Source: Mucilaginibacter sp. L3T2-6 (GTDB lineage: Bacteria > Bacteroidota > Bacteroidia > Sphingobacteriales > Sphingobacteriaceae). From it: 64,000 nucleotides of DNA. Below the pieces are notes generated by a model. It was not told the origin of the DNA. It saw only the letters and a program-made list of their open reading frames with translations, and ran no database searches. Positions 44,767 to 54,843 of the stretch are shown here, in pieces. The stretch lies in NCBI RefSeq assembly GCF_030519355.1, contig NZ_JAUMKC010000013.1, positions 1 through 64,000 on the forward strand. The letters are read 5' to 3'. Each line of letters begins with the position of its first letter. The first letter of the stretch is position 1. The position numbers were made by a program, and so were the translations under genes.

Positions 44767-46002
44767 ATGAAAAAATTTTTCGTGTTTGCATTGTTGGTTA
44801 TAAGCATTGCCACTAACGCCCAGGACATTCAGGGAAACACAATTGTCCTCGGTCACACCGATAGTATTCAGTCAAAAATATTAAATGAAAAACGCTCTTT
44901 TTGGGTAAGGCTGCCTGCGGGGGCCGACAAAAGCATTATGCGCTATCCTGTAGCTTATGTACTGGACGGTTCTGAGCATTTCGCGTCTTTTTCGGGCCTT
45001 ATCCAATACCTGAGCGAAGCTAACGGCAATATGGTTTGCCCGGACATGATTGTGGTGGGCATTATCAATACTGACCGCACCCGCGACCTTACGCCTACCA
45101 ATGGTACTATTGATTACGAAAATAAGCCCACCACAGCCTTCAAAACATCAGGCGGGGGCGAACAGTTTACAGCTTTTCTGCAAAAAGAGCTAATGCCTTA
45201 TATTGAATCAAAATACCCGGCGGCACCCTTTAAGGTTTTGGTAGGACACTCCTTTGGAGGACTCACCGCAGTTAATATTTTGATAAACCATACCGATTTA
45301 TTTAAAGCCTATATTATAGTAGACCCCAGTATGTGGTGGGATAATTACAAGCTGCTGAACCAGGCGCACGACGTATTAAAAACGAAGAAATTTACCGGTA
45401 AATACGTTTTTATGGGCATTGCCAATACCATGCCTCCGGGCGACGACACCGCGCATGCTCACCGGGATACGTCACCAAAAACAAACCATATCCGGTCTAT
45501 TTTAAAGCTGGCCGATGAGTTTAAGCGAAACAGGGGAAACGGAATGACATTTAGTTATAAATACTATAATGATGACAATCATAATTCCTCGCCCCTGATA
45601 ACCGAATACGACGGGCTGCGATTTTTATTTGGCTACTACAAGCTGCCTGCGGAAACGGAATCTGCCCTGTTTGATGCCAACAAAAAGTTCGACGTCGCCG
45701 CAGGTATCACGGCGCACTACGATAAAGTGTCGGAGAATATGGGGTACAGGGTAATTCCATCCGAAGCAATACTAGACGGTATTGGGCATGACTGTCTTGA
45801 CTTTAATATGCGCGGCCGTGCGCTGGAAGTTTTTTTGCTGAATGCAAAATATTACCCGAATAGTGCCGGTGTGTATGCGTCAATCGGCGACTATTATGCA
45901 CTAGAAAAAAACAAAGCAAAGGCTGCGGAGTTTTATAACAAGTCGTTGAGTATTTTGGAAAATCCGGCGATAAAAGAAAAGCTCAAAAAATTATCCGATT
46001 AA
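44767..46002 (+). CDS. Alpha/beta hydrolase-fold esterase, exported
   Basis: A 411-residue exported hydrolase of the esterase D / enterobactin-esterase-like family. Residues 1-18 are a signal peptide (FVFALLVISIATNAQ). The nucleophile elbow is VGHSFGG, with Ser at about residue 161. Later HNSSPLITEYDGLRFLF contains the usual catalytic His. A short C-terminal helical part (YYPNSAGVYASIGDYYALEKNKAKAAEFYNKSL) resembles a TPR unit, as in many Bacteroidota members. The CoA-binding gene follows after 1 bp. The substrate is unknown. Confidence 0.85.
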   Translation: MKKFFVFALLVISIATNAQDIQGNTIVLGHTDSIQSKILNEKRSFWVRLPAGADKSIMRYPVAYVLDGSEHFASFSGLIQYLSEANGNMVCPDMIVVGIINTDRTRDLTPTNGTIDYENKPTTAFKTSGGGEQFTAFLQKELMPYIESKYPAAPFKVLVGHSFGGLTAVNILINHTDLFKAYIIVDPSMWWDNYKLLNQAHDVLKTKKFTGKYVFMGIANTMPPGDDTAHAHRDTSPKTNHIRSILKLADEFKRNRGNGMTFSYKYYNDDNHNSSPLITEYDGLRFLFGYYKLPAETESALFDANKKFDVAAGITAHYDKVSENMGYRVIPSEAILDGIGHDCLDFNMRGRALEVFLLNAKYYPNSAGVYASIGDYYALEKNKAKAAEFYNKSLSILENPAIKEKLKKLSD

Positions 46003-46003
46003 C

Positions 46004-46411
46004 ATGGAAGCCAAACATCTCGACGTTCTTAAAAACGCAAAAACTATTCTTTTGATTGACTGGCCGGATAAAACTGTGCCGTTAGCTTTGCTGAAAGCGG
46101 GTTTTATGGTAATCGGTTATTCGCCGGAAAAATACACTTTGCTATCTTACGAGACCAGTTACGCTGAAGATAAGCTTGTTTTTAGCAATTTGGAAAGGTC
46201 GCCGGGACAGGTGGAAATAGTGAATATTTTCAGGCCCGAAGAAAAGCACGAGGAAATCATAAATCGTCACGCATTGCCGTTAAAAGCAAAAACCATATGG
46301 CTTCATCCGCCTATTACATCCGCAAAAACAGCTGAGCTCACAAGGAAGCACAAACTAAACTTTGTTGAGGGGCATGATATTGCTATATGCTGCGTCACAA
46401 CTATCTGCTAA
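46004..46411 (+). CDS. CoA-binding domain protein
   Basis: A 135-residue Rossmann-fold protein of the stand-alone CoA-binding type. Segments such as TILLIDWPDKTVPLALLKAGFMVIGYSPEKY and IVNIFRPEEKHEEIINRHALPLKAKTIWLHP match the family's nucleotide-binding and VDIFR-type motifs. The usual P-S-x-x-S-G start motif is altered here to IDWPDKTVP. It follows the esterase gene by 1 bp (translational coupling likely). Role unknown. Confidence 0.75.
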   Translation: MEAKHLDVLKNAKTILLIDWPDKTVPLALLKAGFMVIGYSPEKYTLLSYETSYAEDKLVFSNLERSPGQVEIVNIFRPEEKHEEIINRHALPLKAKTIWLHPPITSAKTAELTRKHKLNFVEGHDIAICCVTTIC

Positions 46412-46430
46412 CAAATGAGAAACCGGTTGC

Positions 46431-46658
46431 TTACTTCTTAGGTAGCTTTGCATTCGGATCATCTGTACCTTTCGAATACGGGTCGCCCGAAACAGAATCG
46501 TGCGGAGCATCCGCTTTGCCATGGCTTATAATCGATGTATCGCCCTTTGTTTTGCCTGCGCCTGTGTCAGCATGTTTTTTGAAGCTGCTGCCACTGCACG
46601 AAATCAAAGCCAATATTGCAAAAGATAAAATCGCAGGAAAAATTCTGTAGATCTTCAT
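46431..46658 (-). CDS. Small lipoprotein
   Basis: A 75-residue ORF with a clear lipoprotein signal peptide (IFPAILSFAILALISC, Cys21, lipobox L-I-S-C). The mature part is short, hydrophilic and probably disordered (HADTGAGKTKGDTSIISHGKADAPHDS...). Function unknown. It is convergent with the CoA-binding gene. Confidence 0.6.
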   Translation of the reverse strand: MKIYRIFPAILSFAILALISCSGSSFKKHADTGAGKTKGDTSIISHGKADAPHDSVSGDPYSKGTDDPNAKLPKK

Positions 46659-46833
46659 ATTCTTTATTCAAACAACAGTATTGCAAATGCTTTTGTTTAA
46701 AAATAAAAGTGTTTACTAATAAAACTAATTTCAAAATATTTTTGATTAATTTTTTTAGTTATAACACTGTTTATATCTGAAATTAACGCAAACTTTAGCA
46801 AGAACGGTTGGTTCTAGTAATAAACACGATATC

Positions 46834-47070
46834 ATGTGGCAGGAAAAAGAAAGCAAGCTATACAAGGCGTTTGAATTTAAAGATTTTATATCCGCGTTTT
46901 CATTCATGACCAGGGTGGCCCTGCTCGCCGAAAAAAGCAATCACCACCCAACGTGGACAAACACTTATAATAAAGTTGAAATATGGCTCTCCACGCATGA
47001 TGCCGGCGATAAGGTAACCGAAAAAGATAGGCTGCTGGCAGATGAAATTGATGCTTTAAATACTAATTGA
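46834..47070 (+). CDS. phhB: Pterin-4a-carbinolamine dehydratase
   Basis: A 78-residue PCD-family protein (4a-hydroxytetrahydrobiopterin dehydratase). The family signature is complete: [44 protein letters not shown], with the catalytic His37, His38 and His55. It recycles the pterin cofactor of aromatic amino acid hydroxylases, or acts in molybdopterin-type pterin chemistry. The N-terminus is a little shorter than in mammalian homologues. No hydroxylase gene is nearby. Confidence 0.88.
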   Translation: MWQEKESKLYKAFEFKDFISAFSFMTRVALLAEKSNHHPTWTNTYNKVEIWLSTHDAGDKVTEKDRLLADEIDALNTN

Positions 47071-47247
47071 GTTATAAACTTCAATTTCAAAACTAAACGC
47101 AAGTTTGCCTGCTTGTGATAATATAACTTGCTTTATAAAATCCGCATAATCCCGCTTTCTCTCCACATTCTTCTGAATTTTCCACATCGCCGCCAAACCA
47201 CAGGGAATGCATTAACTTTACCACCCTAATAAAGAGGAGCATAACGT

Positions 47248-49857
47248 TTGGCAAAAGACGCTACCAAAGAGACGCCGTTAATGCAGCAGTACAACCAGAT
47301 TAAGGTGAAGTACCCCGGTGCCCTGCTGCTGTTTAGAGTGGGAGATTTTTATGAGACCTTTGGCGAGGATGCTGTTAAAGCCGCGGGCATTTTGGGTATA
47401 GTGCTCACTCGCAGGGCTAACGGCGCAGCTACCCATATCGAGCTGGCTGGTTTTCCGCATCATTCGCTCGATACTTATTTGCCTAAGCTGGTAAGGGCCG
47501 GGCAGCGCGTTGCGATCTGCGACCAGCTGGAAGACCCCAAAACTACCAAAACTATTGTAAAGCGTGGTGTTACCGAGCTTGTAACGCCCGGAGTAGCCAT
47601 CAGCGATAATATACTGCACCAAAAAAGTAATAACTACCTGGCCTCGCTGTATTTCGAGAAAAATAGCGTGGGGATTGCCCTGATAGATATTTCAACTGGC
47701 GAGTTTCTAACCGCACAGGGCAACAGCGATTATATCGATAAACTGTTGCAAAGCTTCTCGCCGTCGGAAGTTATCTTTCCTAAAAGCCGGGGGCGCGAAT
47801 TTAAAGATACTTACGGCGACCGATTTTATACCTACCCGCTTGATGAATGGGCTTATAGCGGCGACTACGCTACCGAGGTACTTTTAAAGCATTTTGGAGT
47901 AAAATCACTTAAGGGTTTCGGCATCGACAGGCTTAATTTGGGCATTGTTGCTGCCGGGGTGGCTATTCATTACCTGAACGAAACGGAGCACCGCAACCTG
48001 CAGCATATATCAGCTATCAGCAGGATAGAGGAGGACCGTTACCTGTGGCTCGACCGTTACAGCGTACGTAACCTTGAATTAGTTGGCTCTGCTAATGAAA
48101 ATGCTTCCACGCTGGTGGATGTGCTCGACCACACATGCTCGCCAATGGGGGCGAGGCTCTTGCGCCGCTGGATTGTAATGCCGCTGAAGGAGTTAAAACC
48201 TATAAGCGACCGCCTGGGCGTGGTGGAGTACCTGATAGCACACGAAGAGCTGCGAGAAAACCTCCAGCAAAACATACGCCTGATAGGCGATCTGGAAAGG
48301 CTGATATCAAAAATTGGCTTACAGAAGGCTAATCCCCGGGAAGTGTGCCAGCTAAAAAAGGCTTTACAGGCCATTAATGCCATAAAGAAACTGGGCGAGA
48401 CGTCTACCAGCACCCCGCTTAAAGCCATTGCCGAACAGTTAAACCCATGTCAATCCATTTGCGAAAAGATTGAACGCGAGTTGAGCGCTGAACCGCCGGT
48501 GTTGCTGGCTAAGGGCAGCGTAATGAATGATGGTATTGACGAGGAGCTCGACCGGCTGCGTAAAATAGCATTCGGTGGCAAGGATTACTTGTTGGAGATT
48601 CAGCGCCGCGAGGCCGAAGCAACCGGTATTCCATCGCTTAAAGTTTCGTTTAATAACGTTTTCGGCTACTATCTTGAGGTTACGCATAGCCACCGCGATA
48701 AGGTGCCGTCCGAATGGATACGCAAGCAAACCCTGGTAAATGCAGAACGCTACATTACGCCTGAATTAAAGGAGTATGAAGAGCAAATATTAGGTGCCGA
48801 AGAAAAAATTTTGGCACTGGAAACGCGGCTTTACAACGAGTTGCTGTATGCGCTGGCTGAATATATCAAACCCATACAGCTGAATGCACAACTGGTGGCC
48901 CGTTTGGATGTGCTGCTTAATTTCGCCACTATTTCTATTAAAAACTATTATGTTAAGCCTGATATTAATGACAGCCGCGTTATCGACATCAAAGGCGGTC
49001 GTCACCCAGTGATAGAAAAGAATCTGCCGCTGGGCGAAGACTATATCACCAATGACGTTTTCCTGGACTCGGAAACACAGCAAATTATCATTATTACAGG
49101 TCCCAACATGGCGGGTAAGTCAGCGCTGCTGCGGCAGACCGGCCTGATCGTGCTGATGGCGCAAATGGGCTGCTTTGTGCCGGCTAAATCAGCGTCGATA
49201 GGATTAGTGGATAAGATATTTACCAGGGTAGGGGCATCGGATAACCTGTCGTCGGGCGAGTCGACGTTTATGGTGGAGATGAACGAGACCGCCAGCATCC
49301 TGAATAACCTGTCTGACCGAAGCCTAATATTGCTCGATGAGATCGGCCGCGGTACATCTACCTACGACGGTATTTCTATCGCCTGGTCTATCGCCGAGTT
49401 TTTGCATAACCAGCCTGCAGCACGCGCTAAAACACTGTTCGCAACGCATTATCATGAGCTTAACGAGTTAAGCAATTCATTCAGCCGCATCAAGAACTAT
49501 AACGTATCGGTAAAAGAGGTAGGGCACCAAATTATATTCCTTCGTAAGCTGGTGCCTGGCGGCAGTGAGCATAGTTTTGGTATACACGTTGCCAAGCTGG
49601 CAGGTATGCCGCCAAAAGTGCTTAGCCGCGCCAACGAGATATTAAAAAAACTGGAGAACGAGCGCACCGGCGGCGAACACATCAAGGAAAGTATCCGCAA
49701 GGTGCAAAAGCAGGCCGTACAAATGCAGATGTTCAGTATCGACGACCCTGTTTTGGTAAAAATACGCGACACGCTAAACAACCTCGACGTAAATACGCTT
49801 ACACCTGTCGAGGCGCTAATGAAGCTGGATGAGATACAAAGGCTGATCAAGAGTTGA
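47248..49857 (+). CDS. mutS: DNA mismatch repair protein MutS
   Basis: An 869-residue MutS. Domain I contains the mismatch-reading [14 protein letters not shown] (Phe-x-Glu motif: FYE). The ATPase domain has the Walker A motif [15 protein letters not shown] (G618-K624), [25 protein letters not shown], the Walker [18 protein letters not shown] and ATHYHEL. A C-terminal dimerisation helix closes the protein. It detects mismatches and recruits MutL. The start is TTG at 47248, 8 bp after GAGGAG, a rare clear Shine-Dalgarno sequence in this window; no ATG fits upstream of the conserved region. Confidence 0.97.
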   Translation: MAKDATKETPLMQQYNQIKVKYPGALLLFRVGDFYETFGEDAVKAAGILGIVLTRRANGAATHIELAGFPHHSLDTYLPKLVRAGQRVAICDQLEDPKTTKTIVKRGVTELVTPGVAISDNILHQKSNNYLASLYFEKNSVGIALIDISTGEFLTAQGNSDYIDKLLQSFSPSEVIFPKSRGREFKDTYGDRFYTYPLDEWAYSGDYATEVLLKHFGVKSLKGFGIDRLNLGIVAAGVAIHYLNETEHRNLQHISAISRIEEDRYLWLDRYSVRNLELVGSANENASTLVDVLDHTCSPMGARLLRRWIVMPLKELKPISDRLGVVEYLIAHEELRENLQQNIRLIGDLERLISKIGLQKANPREVCQLKKALQAINAIKKLGETSTSTPLKAIAEQLNPCQSICEKIERELSAEPPVLLAKGSVMNDGIDEELDRLRKIAFGGKDYLLEIQRREAEATGIPSLKVSFNNVFGYYLEVTHSHRDKVPSEWIRKQTLVNAERYITPELKEYEEQILGAEEKILALETRLYNELLYALAEYIKPIQLNAQLVARLDVLLNFATISIKNYYVKPDINDSRVIDIKGGRHPVIEKNLPLGEDYITNDVFLDSETQQIIIITGPNMAGKSALLRQTGLIVLMAQMGCFVPAKSASIGLVDKIFTRVGASDNLSSGESTFMVEMNETASILNNLSDRSLILLDEIGRGTSTYDGISIAWSIAEFLHNQPAARAKTLFATHYHELNELSNSFSRIKNYNVSVKEVGHQIIFLRKLVPGGSEHSFGIHVAKLAGMPPKVLSRANEILKKLENERTGGEHIKESIRKVQKQAVQMQMFSIDDPVLVKIRDTLNNLDVNTLTPVEALMKLDEIQRLIKS

Positions 49858-50210
49858 TATTAGAGACGGGAAAGCCCGAAATACGAGTCGGGGTGCCCGG
49901 AAAGAAGAAACCGGACCGATCAGGCATGCTTAACCTGGCCGGTATTGCAATAAATAAATGCGGGCGCCTAACACCGCTGGGACCTTGTCGCGCTTGCGGA
50001 ATGAATTACTCCTAAACTGAGCTTTGTTTTCAAGGTTTGCCCAGCTATCGGACAACTGCCATTTATCTTTATAACAAGGCGCCAAGTATATGGTATCAGG
50101 CATTTCTTTACTGACTTTTCCCGCTTTACCGACTTTTGGGCTTCACTCAATGTTAATATGTTAAAAACATCTTCAAATCACTATATTGCTATTGCCGTTA
50201 ATTTTACGGT
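49858..50210. other. Gap with inverted word repeats and a possible small ORF
   Basis: Arms at 49867-49904 (GAAAGCCCGAAATACGAGTCGG) and 50107-50151 (reverse sense words TTACTGACTTTTCCCGC, TTTACCGACTTTTGGGC) bracket a 57-codon minus-strand ORF. No RNA gene is recognised. Confidence 0.45.
49930..50103 (-). CDS. Possible small protein, 57 residues
   Basis: An ATG at 50103 opens a 57-codon frame to a TAA at 49930. It starts MPDTIYLAPCYKDKWQL and ends ARIYLLQYRPG. The codon choice is unremarkable for this genome and the amino-acid mix is that of a soluble protein, but it lies between the arms of a repeat element, and no family is recognised. It could be part of a decayed gene or chance. Confidence 0.3.
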   Translation of the reverse strand: MPDTIYLAPCYKDKWQLSDSWANLENKAQFRSNSFRKRDKVPAVLGARIYLLQYRPG

Positions 50211-50777
50211 ATGAATAAACATTACCTGTTTTATTTATTGGTTCTCGTGGTCATCATGTCGTCGTGCCATAGCAGGCGCGTTGCGATGCGCGGGCAGCCG
50301 GGTGAGATTGTAAAACCGGACGTGAGTATTGCAGATAAATATGCGGCTATACTAGGGGTTGATAAAAGCAATATACAAAATGGCCGTTTGTATGCTTTTG
50401 TGGAACAATGGATGGGTACACCCTATAAGTTCGGCGGCGAAGATAAGGACGGCGTTGATTGTTCAGGCCTGGTGCAGTTGTTAGAGCAACAGGTATATGG
50501 CATAAATATTCCGCGCTCAACCAGTCAGCAAATAAACGTTATTAAACGCAAATATGAGGAAGAACTGGTTGAAGGCGACCTGTTGTTTTTTGATTACGAC
50601 GGCAAGAAATTCAGTCACGTGGCCGTATATCTTCAAAACGGGTATTACGTACATGCCAGTTCTTCAAAAGGTGTTATCATCACTAAACTGCACGACCCTT
50701 ATACCTATAAATATTTTTCGCGCTGCGGATCGATAAAGTTAGATACGGCCTATGCCAACTCTGACCAGGGCATGTGA
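50211..50777 (+). CDS. NlpC/P60 (C40) peptidase lipoprotein
   Basis: A 188-residue lipoprotein peptidase. The signal peptide ends in a lipobox (VVIMSSC, Cys19). The NlpC/P60 core has WMGTPYKFGGEDKDGVDCSGLVQLLE with catalytic Cys84, GDLLFFDYDGKKFSHVAVYLQNG with the His, and YYVHASSSKGV. It resembles Spr/MepS-like and YafL-like murein endopeptidases anchored to the envelope. It is followed after 46 bp by a 40-residue membrane protein ORF. Confidence 0.9.
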   Translation: MNKHYLFYLLVLVVIMSSCHSRRVAMRGQPGEIVKPDVSIADKYAAILGVDKSNIQNGRLYAFVEQWMGTPYKFGGEDKDGVDCSGLVQLLEQQVYGINIPRSTSQQINVIKRKYEEELVEGDLLFFDYDGKKFSHVAVYLQNGYYVHASSSKGVIITKLHDPYTYKYFSRCGSIKLDTAYANSDQGM

Positions 50778-50823
50778 GTTCAATAGCTTAAAATAAATAT
50801 TTAATAGGTATTTTTGCGCCATT

Positions 50824-50946
50824 ATGGCTGATCCAAATAACCGCTATTCATTCTGGACAAAATATAAGCGCTTTGCCACCACCGAGATACTATTGTATGT
50901 AATCATGATTGTAGGGATTATATTGGGCATTATTATTTTTAGTTGA
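50824..50946 (+). CDS. 40-residue single-helix membrane protein
   Basis: A short ORF from ATG 50824 to TGA 50944-50946. The N-terminal half is polar (MADPNNRYSFWTKYKRFATTE), the C-terminal half a single membrane helix (ILLYVIMIVGIILGIIIFS). Upstream AATAGGTATTTTTGCGCCATT contains a promoter-like TATTTTTG, so it may have its own start. A hydrophilic head and long Ile-rich helix make a chance ORF unlikely. Function unknown; the neighbour on the left is a murein peptidase lipoprotein. Confidence 0.7.
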   Translation: MADPNNRYSFWTKYKRFATTEILLYVIMIVGIILGIIIFS

Positions 50947-50953
50947 TCCAATA

Positions 50954-52861
50954 CTAATTTTTCACTAATACCACGTTATACTCATCCGCATCGGCTACTG
51001 ATTGAAAGAAATCTACCACATCCTGGTATAAAGACTTATCATAAGTGCCGCCTATCAGCTGAAATTTGCGCTTATAGGTTAGCTTATCACCCTTTAGCTC
51101 CATGTTTGCAGTAAACTTACCGAATGATTTATCAAGGTTCACGTCCAAAACACGTTTTTCCAGCCTGTACCCTGGCGGAACGGTATAGGTCACCTCATCC
51201 TCTTCTGTAACACCGCGGGTAATGTTGACATCGTTTAATCGGTTGCGCACTTGCCTGGGTACATAAGTTTCACGATTGGCGGGGTTGAGCAGGAAGTAAT
51301 ATTTCCCATCCTGGAAGGTGGCGTAGTCCCGGGCACGCATCCTGATGGTCTCTGTGGTAGATGGATCAAAGCCTTTGTCTTGCTTAATTTCAAGGTGTTG
51401 AATATCCATATTATTAATCGGATAATTCTTTCGCTCCATTTTATATTGCTCACTGGTTTGCTCCTTTAGCAATTCGTCCCGGTTTTCATATTCCGTTCCT
51501 TTAAATACAGTGGACATTGATCCTGATAGTTCTCCGTCTGCATTGATAACGAACTCTGCTTTACGTTTTTCCAGGTTTAGCGCCGCCGGATATTTTGGCG
51601 TATGCAACAGTTTACCCCCTTCTGGCGTCAGCGCCAGCACAGTGCGGTCGTCGGTAAAGTCGCCCAAATAGCCGAAAGGTATAGTTTGGCTGGTACAATC
51701 GGCCCAGGTGGTGTCATTTTTAAAAGGCACACATAAAATAATGTGGTCGGCCTGACCCATGCTTGCAAAATCGCTTAGCAGGCTGACGTTATGCTGTCGG
51801 CCCGATTTAACTATGCAGTAATACGAGTCGATATTTACGGCTTTCAGCAGTGCTTGGGTGTAATTTACCAGCGCCTTACAGTCTCCATAATTCTGCTGAT
51901 CTACATCCGATGCTAAAAATGGCTGATAGTCGCCAATACCAACCTGTACACTGATGTAATGCGTTTTCGATTGCATGTATTCATATATCTTTTGGGCTTT
52001 CAGCTTTGGGTCAGTGATATTTTGGGTGATTTCCTTCACATGCTCAATAGTCTGCGCGGGCAAAGCCTGACGGTTGGCCATCAGTTTATCACTTATCCAT
52101 TTACCCAGGTCGTTCCAGTTGGTATATGAGCCTTTTAAACCATAGTAAGCAAACTTTTCCGGTGCTATTTGAACGCTGGTCGCATAGTTTCTGAAATAGG
52201 GGCTCAACGGTTCATAACGGAGCGCTTTAAGATTATTTACCTGCCAGGTGTAAGTTTTCTGTCCGTCTTTATTAAGGCCGGTAACTACTTTGTCATGCAG
52301 GTTGTTCTCCTTAATCTTAATGTTAAAACCGGGGTTACAGATAAAGGTAAATGTGCTTTTTTCAACAGCGATGCCTTCGCCGGCATTCGGTATCCATGGG
52401 TCAAAATTCAATGTTTGTTTTGACCTCTCCTCGTATTCATAGGCCACCGTATATGGATAATCGGTAACAGGCGGCAGATAATGCTTGGCGCGCATGCTAT
52501 CAAATAATGAGCCGCTTCCTACGCTTACATCATCAAACTTACTTTCTGAAAATTTCTCGGTTTGCTTGCCAAACTGGTCGTAAACAGTACCTTTTACACC
52601 CCTGATCACATCGCTTTTGTCGTGATAAATTACTATCCGTGCGTCTTCATCGCCATTTTTATTTAAAACTGTTATAGCTTTCTTAACATGATATATAGCA
52701 TTATCTAAATCCTTTACCTCTATTGTTATTTCCTCATCCCGCACCACAGAGCTTGCGTAGGGCAGCAAATCTTTCGGTATCAGGCTTGCATCGTAACTTT
52801 TTTGTGCTTTTGCTGCAAATGTCAGCACTGCAAAGAAGCAAGCGGCTATCGGTCGTTTCAT
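50954..52861 (-). CDS. DUF3857 / transglutaminase-like protein
   Basis: A 635-residue exported protein: signal peptide to about residue 20 (PIAACFFAVLTFAAKAQ), an N-terminal DUF3857 domain (DLDNAIYHVKKAITVLNKNGDEDARI...), and a transglutaminase-like core around residues 270-400 with VDQQNYGDCKALVNYTQALL (Cys), QADHIILCVPF (His) and TTWADCTS (Asp), so the catalytic triad looks intact. The C-terminal part is a beta-rich domain (DUF2569-like or unnamed). It acts outside the cytoplasm; the substrate is unknown. Its ATG overlaps the stop of the upstream paralogue by one base (TAATG). Confidence 0.87.
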   Translation of the reverse strand: MKRPIAACFFAVLTFAAKAQKSYDASLIPKDLLPYASSVVRDEEITIEVKDLDNAIYHVKKAITVLNKNGDEDARIVIYHDKSDVIRGVKGTVYDQFGKQTEKFSESKFDDVSVGSGSLFDSMRAKHYLPPVTDYPYTVAYEYEERSKQTLNFDPWIPNAGEGIAVEKSTFTFICNPGFNIKIKENNLHDKVVTGLNKDGQKTYTWQVNNLKALRYEPLSPYFRNYATSVQIAPEKFAYYGLKGSYTNWNDLGKWISDKLMANRQALPAQTIEHVKEITQNITDPKLKAQKIYEYMQSKTHYISVQVGIGDYQPFLASDVDQQNYGDCKALVNYTQALLKAVNIDSYYCIVKSGRQHNVSLLSDFASMGQADHIILCVPFKNDTTWADCTSQTIPFGYLGDFTDDRTVLALTPEGGKLLHTPKYPAALNLEKRKAEFVINADGELSGSMSTVFKGTEYENRDELLKEQTSEQYKMERKNYPINNMDIQHLEIKQDKGFDPSTTETIRMRARDYATFQDGKYYFLLNPANRETYVPRQVRNRLNDVNITRGVTEEDEVTYTVPPGYRLEKRVLDVNLDKSFGKFTANMELKGDKLTYKRKFQLIGGTYDKSLYQDVVDFFQSVADADEYNVVLVKN

Positions 52862-54843
52862 TATTTCTTTTTAAGAACCATCTCGGCCTTTTGCGATTGT
52901 ATGATCTTGTTAAAAAACTCTTTCACAGATGGATATTCCTCTGCCCCGTAGACCGATTTGTTGAATTGCGTGAGATAAACGAAGCTGAACGAATTATCGC
53001 CGGGCTGGTAGCTCGACAAATATTTGCCGCCATTATTTGGCATTGCCAAAGAAATTGGTTGCGGTGGCGTTTCCACCATATAGTTAGACGGCAGGTGTAC
53101 TATCAACGTGTAACGATCTTCTGATGCCATACCCATATCGATAGGGAAGGAGCGCTCATCCAACTTAAGCGGGTTGGTGCTGCGCCTGCCGATATAATAC
53201 GGGCTAAAGGTAAGTTTGCTGGCGTCTTCCGGCTTATCAGATACTTTTATTTCAACGCTGTAATGCTCAGCCACCGGCATGTCCAGGCTGTCGATATTAT
53301 CTATTTTAGCATTGGTGATTTTCCACTTTGGCAACCTGTTGTTCAGGCTTTCTACATATTCATCGGTGCTATTGTATTTTTTAATTTCCACCCTGCGCTT
53401 GTAGGCTTCATAACCGGTAGAATAGTTAGTCAGGGTACCTTTAAGCTTACCATCATCAGTTAGGGTCACGTCTAATATATAGGCGCTTTTTTCGCGCTGC
53501 GGAAGGCTCATATCCATAAAGTATGAAGGCTTGTCTAAGCTGAATACCCTTCCCTTATCATTAAGGCATTTAAAAGGCAATACGCCAAAAGGCAGCAGCG
53601 GATCAGTAGCATCCAGCAGGTAGGCTTGGTCGCCGATATTTACTTTCGCCACTACATAGTCAAAATCACTAACAACAGGATATAACGTATTGATTGCTCC
53701 ATTATCGCGCAGTGATAACAAAACCACCTCCGAATTAAGGCCCGCAGCAGCTAAAGCCGCGGATAACGAAAGATTTATAGATGCCACATCTCCGCTGTGC
53801 GAATCCCAGGCTCTGCTGATATTGTCACTATAAATGCCTATGAAATTGTCCCATTTAAACCATTTTTGCCAGCCCTGGTAAATGGCTTTCGCCTTAGCCA
53901 GTTCGTCGGTCTTGCCGGCAATCATAGGCGCGATTTTATCTTTAAACAGACTTTTTCGCTTCAATTGGCCCCCAAATGAGTAGTCGGTTTTCAGAGAATA
54001 GTCTATATCTCTCCACTCTTTAGTTTGCTTATGTTTCAACCCGTCATATGGGCTTTGCCATTCAACCAATTCAAAATTTATAGCCGATGCGAAATTTTTC
54101 GGCGCCGTCATGTAATCATCCTCTTTAAAAGCCGGTATATCAGCCATTCCATAGTTTATTAACGAACAATCACAACTGGCTCCATGAGTTTCGAAACATT
54201 TGCTTTCTACCTCTGCCTTATTTTTTGTAAGTTTCAGGTAACCCTTTATCGACGCATTGAAGGTGAAAAACGCAGGTATATGTACTTCTAATTCCGAATA
54301 AATTTTTGGTATATCGTCCTGGAATTCCCAGGTCCTGATTTTATCCCATCTAAAGGATTCTATTTTGTATTTGTATTCAATTATACAACCCGGACGCAAA
54401 CCCGGCAAAGCAAATTTGGCGCTTGCCCAATATTTGTTTTCCTTTACCGGATAGATTTTTTTGTTCTCAAGCTCTGCCTTTTGGGTAAAGCCGTTGTCAT
54501 CCTTGTAATAAGTGATAGCCTTGATGTCGGATATGTCCTCATAAGCTTCATTTTTGTCGTTACTGTATAGCAAAACTTTTACAGTGCCTTTATCGAATGC
54601 CTTTGGGTCGAATATTTTGATCTTTACGTGATACTCATAAATCTGCTTGATATTATCGTCGCTGCCGATATTTATCGTTGATTTTCCAAATTCATTCAAT
54701 ACCACGGCGTGCGCAGATGTATCATTTTTATAGTTTTTCATGTTCATCTCCTGCGTGGTGATCTGGCCAAAGCGGAAATCCTGGGCTTGTGAGAAGATGA
54801 CAGCAATTAGTACGAAGGAAAATGTGAGTAAAGGTCTTTTCAT
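52861..54843 (-). CDS. DUF3857 protein with degenerate transglutaminase core
   Basis: A 660-residue exported paralogue of the gene downstream (signal peptide LLTFSFVLIAVIFSQAQ). The DUF3857 part starts near residue 40 and the transglutaminase-like core is at about 290-420. Where active relatives read GDC, this one reads SHSGDVASINLSLSAAL, so the nucleophile Cys is Val; the His position reads SDFDYVVAKV, with Tyr; the Asp in YLLDATDPL is kept. It is therefore probably a non-enzymatic partner. The two genes overlap by one base and are surely co-expressed. Confidence 0.85.
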   Translation of the reverse strand: MKRPLLTFSFVLIAVIFSQAQDFRFGQITTQEMNMKNYKNDTSAHAVVLNEFGKSTINIGSDDNIKQIYEYHVKIKIFDPKAFDKGTVKVLLYSNDKNEAYEDISDIKAITYYKDDNGFTQKAELENKKIYPVKENKYWASAKFALPGLRPGCIIEYKYKIESFRWDKIRTWEFQDDIPKIYSELEVHIPAFFTFNASIKGYLKLTKNKAEVESKCFETHGASCDCSLINYGMADIPAFKEDDYMTAPKNFASAINFELVEWQSPYDGLKHKQTKEWRDIDYSLKTDYSFGGQLKRKSLFKDKIAPMIAGKTDELAKAKAIYQGWQKWFKWDNFIGIYSDNISRAWDSHSGDVASINLSLSAALAAAGLNSEVVLLSLRDNGAINTLYPVVSDFDYVVAKVNIGDQAYLLDATDPLLPFGVLPFKCLNDKGRVFSLDKPSYFMDMSLPQREKSAYILDVTLTDDGKLKGTLTNYSTGYEAYKRRVEIKKYNSTDEYVESLNNRLPKWKITNAKIDNIDSLDMPVAEHYSVEIKVSDKPEDASKLTFSPYYIGRRSTNPLKLDERSFPIDMGMASEDRYTLIVHLPSNYMVETPPQPISLAMPNNGGKYLSSYQPGDNSFSFVYLTQFNKSVYGAEEYPSVKEFFNKIIQSQKAEMVLKKK

